Assembly (NCBI GenBank): GCA_951394045.1 | Contig: OX595992.1 | Location: 1,240,001 to 1,304,000 of the forward strand | Direction of reading: 5' to 3' | DNA from: Nitzschia sp. DOCU1 | Taxonomy: Eukaryota; Bacillariophyta; Bacillariophyceae; Bacillariales; Bacillariaceae | DNA length: 64,000 nucleotides | Shown here: piece after piece, positions 59,985-64,000 of the stretch | How the letters are laid out: every line of letters begins with the position of its first letter | Position numbering within the stretch: the stretch's first letter is position 1 | The notes under the pieces: generated by a model | The model's input: the letters and a program-made list of their open reading frames with translations, nothing else | Databases searched by the model: none | What the model was told of the DNA's origin: nothing | Position numbers and translations under genes: made by a program

Positions 59985-62096
59985 CTATTCGGTCACGTAG
60001 TGCCTCTTGATTCCCAATGGCTCGACGAATTCCCTTGGGCAAGAACGTTCCCTCACAACGTATTCCGCCGGAACTGGGTCTGGCAATGTCTCTTGCCATT
60101 TCCTCATCTGACCGAATGCCGCCCCCGAAAGAACTTGCAGCGTCTACGAGGAATGTTCGTCAGTCTCAGCACCGGCACAAAAAGTTGCCAAAACAAGAGC
60201 AAACACAAAACTCACCTGCATTTCCCCCAACCTTACATGCGCTGCCGTCCAATTACGACTGCCAAACGATTCTCGATTCAAATGAGTCACTAATTCCATT
60301 TCCTCGTTGACATTCCGGTCTTGATAGTTCATCAAGGATGTGCTAGCCAAACGAGCCAAACTATTGTGATCGTGAGATTTGAATAGAAAAACTCCCCCAT
60401 CTTCATTCCGCACCTTGGCTACTTACCACATAAAGGCCCGATACTCCAAAGCATCATTTCCTCGTTCTAGTACAAAATCAGGTGCTTCCAAGTTGTCACG
60501 AAGTATTTTGATTGCATTCCCATCAAAGTCTGTATGAATCACGGACATCAGGCGGCAAGTCTCAATCAAGGGCATAATGTTCATACGAATGGCGCGCACA
60601 TCAATCTCGGGAGGCCCGTCGAGGATACTTTCCTGGCTGGACGCTACTGGACGACTTTTAGGTGAACGAGGTGGAACACGTAAAACCCATTTGGATCCAT
60701 CGTTGGCAATGCGGTTCAGGTGGCTGAACTTGAGTTCTTTCAGCTCCCAAGCACCCGGGTCGGCGGCATCGGGCCCGGGAATGCACTCTTGATACCCATC
60801 ATCAAATTGGAGATATCGCAAGAGACCCTTGCGTTGGGCTGCCTGGATCATGTGGAATGACTCCGAATTGGTGCTCGAGGAGGAAAAGTACGAGAATTCG
60901 TCTCCCACTTGGTAGTCCAGCATACGATGAAACAAGGCGATGCTTGCTTCCGTATAGCCAGATCCATCACCATTGTTGAAACCAAACTTGGCAAATAAGT
61001 GTGCGTCAGTATACTTGCCATAAGAGTCATACAACTCAAAACTGGACGGAATCGATCGTTGAGCAGTTATAACAAAAGCCCTCTTATCCGTGTTGTACGA
61101 GTAGGCGACATTGGGACTCGGGTGATGATTCAACAGATCAAGTATGGGAACCATGGCATGGCATCCTCTGGCAAAATCGGTGGCGACATTTGCTGAAAAG
61201 AATGCTCGTTCGTCTTCGTCCAAAAGTTCTAGTTGGGGTCCCATAGGACCCGGACTGAAACTCCTGGTCATGACCCATGTGCGTCCAACCGTGTACTCGA
61301 TTTCGCTAATGGTAGAAGCAAAGTCTGAGGACGCCTCTGCAAAGGCCTGATACTCCGAATGCACCATTTCTTGATATGCGGACGCTACAGCCACATTGTG
61401 CGACTGTGGTCCTAACGACTCGATTAACTCTTCTTGCGTCCAAAACAGTGGGTGATCGGACAGCTCTTCCCTAGTCGGCAGAGACGCAAAATAAGCCTTG
61501 CGGGCCGGGTCCATGAACGTATCTTCTTCCTCGTCTGTCGCTGTCGTCGTAGAATTGTCCAGATCTGCCTGTATTAATTGATGATATTTCAAAGCAAGAT
61601 ATGCTGCCAAAAACGCTCCACTCGGCAGGAGATTCCCCGTCCTGGCATGGCGAGCTGGGAAGAGTTGCCTCTGGACAAAGTCATCGCGCAAAGCATCCAG
61701 ATCCCAGATTTGAAGTGATCGAGGAATTTCGGCCACAATTTCTCCTGCTCGAATGGGACGAGCTGCTTGCAAGGTCCGTCGGACCGGCGTCACAAAACGA
61801 GCACATTGTGCCACTCGACAGGTCTGCGACCAAAAGCGAATAATGCGAGGATCCGTCGACGTATCCAGCACGTTCCATAAGAATCCAGCCACAATGGCAA
61901 CAACAAGAACACTAGCACCATACACTAGCTGCTTGTAGGCACCAGGACTAGCGCGCTTGTAGTCTTTGTTGTGTCGTTTGGAAGCAGCATCTTGGCGCTT
62001 GTCTTCCTTCTTTTTGGAATTGTCCGCAACATTTTCCCCTTCATCGGCCCGGGAACGTTTCCGCTGCGACGGCGTACTTCGTTTCTTGACCGACAT
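59985..62096 (-). pseudogene. SET-domain methyltransferase paralogue with in-frame stop
   Basis: The ATG at 62096 opens a basic start, a membrane anchor (VYGASVLVVAIVAGFLW) and a SET domain matching the gene at 56024: EIPRSLQIWDLDALRD, AMVPILDLLNHHPSPNVAYSY, DAHLFAKFGFNNGDGSG and YLQFDDGYQECIPGP. After LEYRAFMW the frame meets TAA at 60425-60423. Directly beyond it the same frame continues with VAKVRNEDGGVFLF and FGSRNWTAAHVRLGEMQ, a 72-bp GT-AG intron (60215-60144), and a last exon with VPAEYVVRERSCPREFVEP. That last part aligns with the paralogue's C-terminus (MPEYISREYPCPAEN). No GT-AG intron that I could place removes the stop. The catalytic SET domain is complete, so a truncated but active protein of 557 residues is possible. 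Confidence 0.8.
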
Positions 62097-62511
62097 GACA
62101 ACGCGATTGACAAATAGTAGCTCCGAGAGGCTGGGCGATGGATGATGTTTCAGTAGTACGAGATTTTGACAAGTAGCCACAAGTCTTCACAGTAGGAAAG
62201 ATTGGAGATCCAATGCCATTCGACATGACGCGTTTTTTTCGTTTCTGCTTCCCGCCGCGAGAAAAAGATTTCGCGCGCTAGCAAGATCGTACTAATGTAG
62301 TCGAACAAGTCATTAATCGACTCGATCGATCTTTCTCCATTTTACCTCTTTTCTCTCCACTAAATCAGGACTCGCGCGTAGGAATTACGTGAAAATCTAC
62401 CAGGGCATGTCCGACCATTCGACTCTGCAGTAAAGCCACCCGACGACCCGTCAAGTCCCAAGACAGTGCAACGATACCTAATCACTTTTTTGTTGTAACA
62501 ATACTTGCAAG
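62097..62511. promoter_or_regulatory. Divergent promoter region between SET paralogue and eL37
   Basis: 415 bp between two divergent starts. It must include the strong promoter expected of a ribosomal-protein gene. No clear motif identified. Confidence 0.4.
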
Positions 62512-63126
62512 ATGGTGCGTGATGGGCTGAATGTCCAGGATTGTAGACTATGTAGTGCAGTGGAGAGATATAGGGGTTGCTGTGGTCGCCGGTTGCCTGT
62601 TGCTGGGGAGAGGTGGTGGGATGCCAATATGATGCATGCTCGGCTCCGCATGGACATTTAGAACGAAAGCGTGGTGATGCGTCTTGATAAAGTTTTGTGG
62701 TTTTCTTGGGCATGGACGCTCGGAATGACTATCCGTGGAAGTCTCTTGTTTGGCTGGACTCTGCTGGTAGCAACGGTCGTCGTCTTCCGCCGTTACACTA
62801 CATGTTTCATTTTCTCACTGATTTCTGCTATTTTCTTTTTTGGTTTACAGACTAAGGGTACGACATCCTTCGGAAAGAGGCACAATAAGTCTCACACTTC
62901 CTGCCGTCGATGCGGTAAGGTCAGCTATCACATCCAAAAGGCGACCTGCTCGTCTTGCGGATACCCCGCCAAGAAGACCAGACAATACAACTGGGGACAA
63001 AAAGCCAAGGGACGCCGAACTGATGGCACTGGACGTATGCGTTACTTGAAGACCATGACCCGTCGCTTTAAGAATGGATTCCGGGAGGGAACTCAAGCAA
63101 AGAAGCAAACGGCTAAGACTGAATAG
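62512..63126 (+). CDS. RPL37: 60S ribosomal protein eL37
   Basis: The second exon (62851-63126) encodes all but the first residue of eL37. [18 protein letters not shown] is followed by the zinc-binding Cys pairs [20 protein letters not shown] and by [20 protein letters not shown]. It lacks an ATG. Upstream, ATG at 62512-62514 is followed directly by a donor (GTGCGT), and the exon-2 acceptor (TTTTTTGGTTTACAG) is strong. An exon consisting of just the start codon then gives MTKGT..., the universal N-terminus, at 92 residues. The intron is 336 bp, long for this region. eL37 binds 5.8S/25S rRNA in the large ribosomal subunit. Confidence 0.92.
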
Positions 63127-63480
63127 ATTTCTTCCGTGATCCCATTTGCTTCATTATTTGTTGTTGAATCGTTTGGCGTTCATTGGGAACTAGCACCTGC
63201 ATGTCGTATCTGTCATCCTCCATGTAGAGCAATAGAAACACGTGTAGTGATATCTCTGCAGTTGTCACATTCTCAAATGGGATCTATCAGAGCTGGCTAG
63301 AGAAAGTCGTACCACCTCCTAGCTGGCATCTTTGCTAATGGCTACAGTGCCACTGGAGTCGAAGCTTCCTGGTTCGAAATCAGAAGGATGGGGGTGGATG
63401 GAACAGCTACTGTAGTGGTATGTACCATTGGTACTTCAGTCCAACGATATCCCGTTACATGTCTATTTCGTATCACACTA
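63127..63480. other. Intergenic region between convergent genes
   Basis: 354 bp holding two 3' ends. A short GGTTCGAAATC near 63372 resembles a tRNA B box but no tRNA fold surrounds it. Confidence 0.35.
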
Positions 63481-64000
63481 CTAAGCATCGCTCTTAGCCT
63501 CTACTTCGCCCATCTTGGTCATCTCCACTGCATCGGCGGCGCAAGCTGAAAGTTCTTGCATCAGTTCGTCCACGTCAAACGAGCCCAAATCGCCCAACTT
63601 ACGGCTACGAATGGCGAGCTTACCCGTTTCCATCTCCTTCATACCAACGACAGCCATGATGGGAACTCGTTGCTGTTCGGCGTTTCGAATCTGCTTAGCC
63701 AGGCGTTCGTTACCTCTGTCAACCTCGACACGGATGCCTGCCCGTCTCGCTTTCTTGGCAATGTCTTGACAGTATGCTTGGACAGCGTCAGTTACTGGAA
63801 GCAACTTGAGCTGAGTAGGAGCGAGCCAGAATGGGAAGTCTCCGGCACAGTTTTCCGTCAAGATACCAAAGAAACGCTCTAGGGAACCAAAAATAGCACG
63901 ATGGACCATGATGGGTTGCTCCCTTGTCCCTTCGGCGCTCACATATTCCAAACCGAAACGGTCGGGTAAGTTAAAGTCGCACTGAACCGTCGAACACTGC
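63481..64000 (-). CDS. Threonyl-tRNA synthetase, C-terminal part
   Basis: The frame is open to the window edge, so only the last 173 or so residues are visible. It starts in motif 3 of the class II catalytic core: QCSTVQCDFNLPDRFGLEYV, then IMVHRAIFGSLERFFGIL. The anticodon-binding domain follows (FPFWLAPTQLKLLPVTDAV, RAGIRVEVDRGNERLAKQIR, VPIMAVVGMKEMETG). These are specific to threonyl-tRNA synthetase, which charges tRNA-Thr. The leader is outside the window, so cytosolic, plastid or mitochondrial location cannot be decided. An acidic tail ends the protein. Confidence 0.93.
   Translation of the reverse strand, partial: QCSTVQCDFNLPDRFGLEYVSAEGTREQPIMVHRAIFGSLERFFGILTENCAGDFPFWLAPTQLKLLPVTDAVQAYCQDIAKKARRAGIRVEVDRGNERLAKQIRNAEQQRVPIMAVVGMKEMETGKLAIRSRKLGDLGSFDVDELMQELSACAADAVEMTKMGEVEAKSDA

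Noticed and set aside
60144..60215. Treating the SET paralogue as simply ending at the TAA at 60423
   Set aside because: Conserved sequence in the same frame and a further spliced exon match the paralogue's C-terminus, so the stop interrupts a longer gene.
1..64000. CRISPR array, bacterial operons or viral genes
   Set aside because: None seen. Introns, leader peptides and gene families are all those of a eukaryotic nuclear genome.

Overview
This is nuclear DNA from a photosynthetic eukaryote with a complex plastid, almost certainly a diatom; I cannot name the species. Genes lie densely on both strands and carry few, short GT-AG introns (most 68-130 bp). Many products begin with a signal peptide followed by a short transit-like stretch, often with Phe or Trp at the cleavage point: AAFVRP, VAAFAP, WAWAPA, IEGFIF. 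Phosphoribulokinase, a Tic22-like import protein and a UBX protein with a signal peptide all fit a secondary red plastid.

Layout. 0-5 kb: the 5' part of a plastid-leader gene (-), an acidic membrane protein (+) and a three-exon secreted Asp-rich membrane protein (-) whose last exon has been tandemly duplicated. 5-17 kb: dispersed repeats, then Tim13 (+), a 1268-residue adaptin/TPLATE-like protein (+), VPS18 (-) and a helical-repeat protein (+). 17-25 kb: a plastid zinc-ribbon protein (-), a truncated MULE-like transposase with a 45-bp tandem repeat beyond it, a glycosyltransferase-like protein (+), a 2OG-Fe(II) oxygenase (+) and an LRR protein (-). 25-33.7 kb is gene-poor: repeats plus a complete but decayed PIF/Harbinger transposon (27717-31753) with 20-bp TIRs and a 3-bp TSD.

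33.7-43.6 kb: two convergent paralogous secreted proteins, one internally duplicated; a GT61 glycosyltransferase (-) divergent from the UBX protein (+); an Asp/Asn beta-hydroxylase (-) with a plastid-type leader; phosphoribulokinase (-). 45-52 kb: a multi-pass membrane protein (+, 4 exons), a DUF1336/EDR2-C protein (-), a small plastid-leader membrane protein (+) and Tic22 (+, 3 exons). 51.7-62.1 kb: a five-exon fused NAD(P) transhydrogenase (-) with a plastid-type leader, then two paralogous SET-domain methyltransferases facing each other across a tyrosine-phosphatase gene; the second has an in-frame stop before a conserved C-terminus. 62.5-64 kb: ribosomal protein eL37 (+) and the 3' end of threonyl-tRNA synthetase (-).

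The genes do not form an operon-like system. The shared themes are plastid function (PRK, Tic22, transhydrogenase, UBX), endomembrane traffic (VPS18, adaptin-like protein) and repair or transposition scars. The most unusual items are a duplication junction filled with a copy of the neighbouring Tim13 start, the homogenised repeats of the secreted gene, the interrupted SET paralogue, and two 10-bp motifs that recur only between genes.
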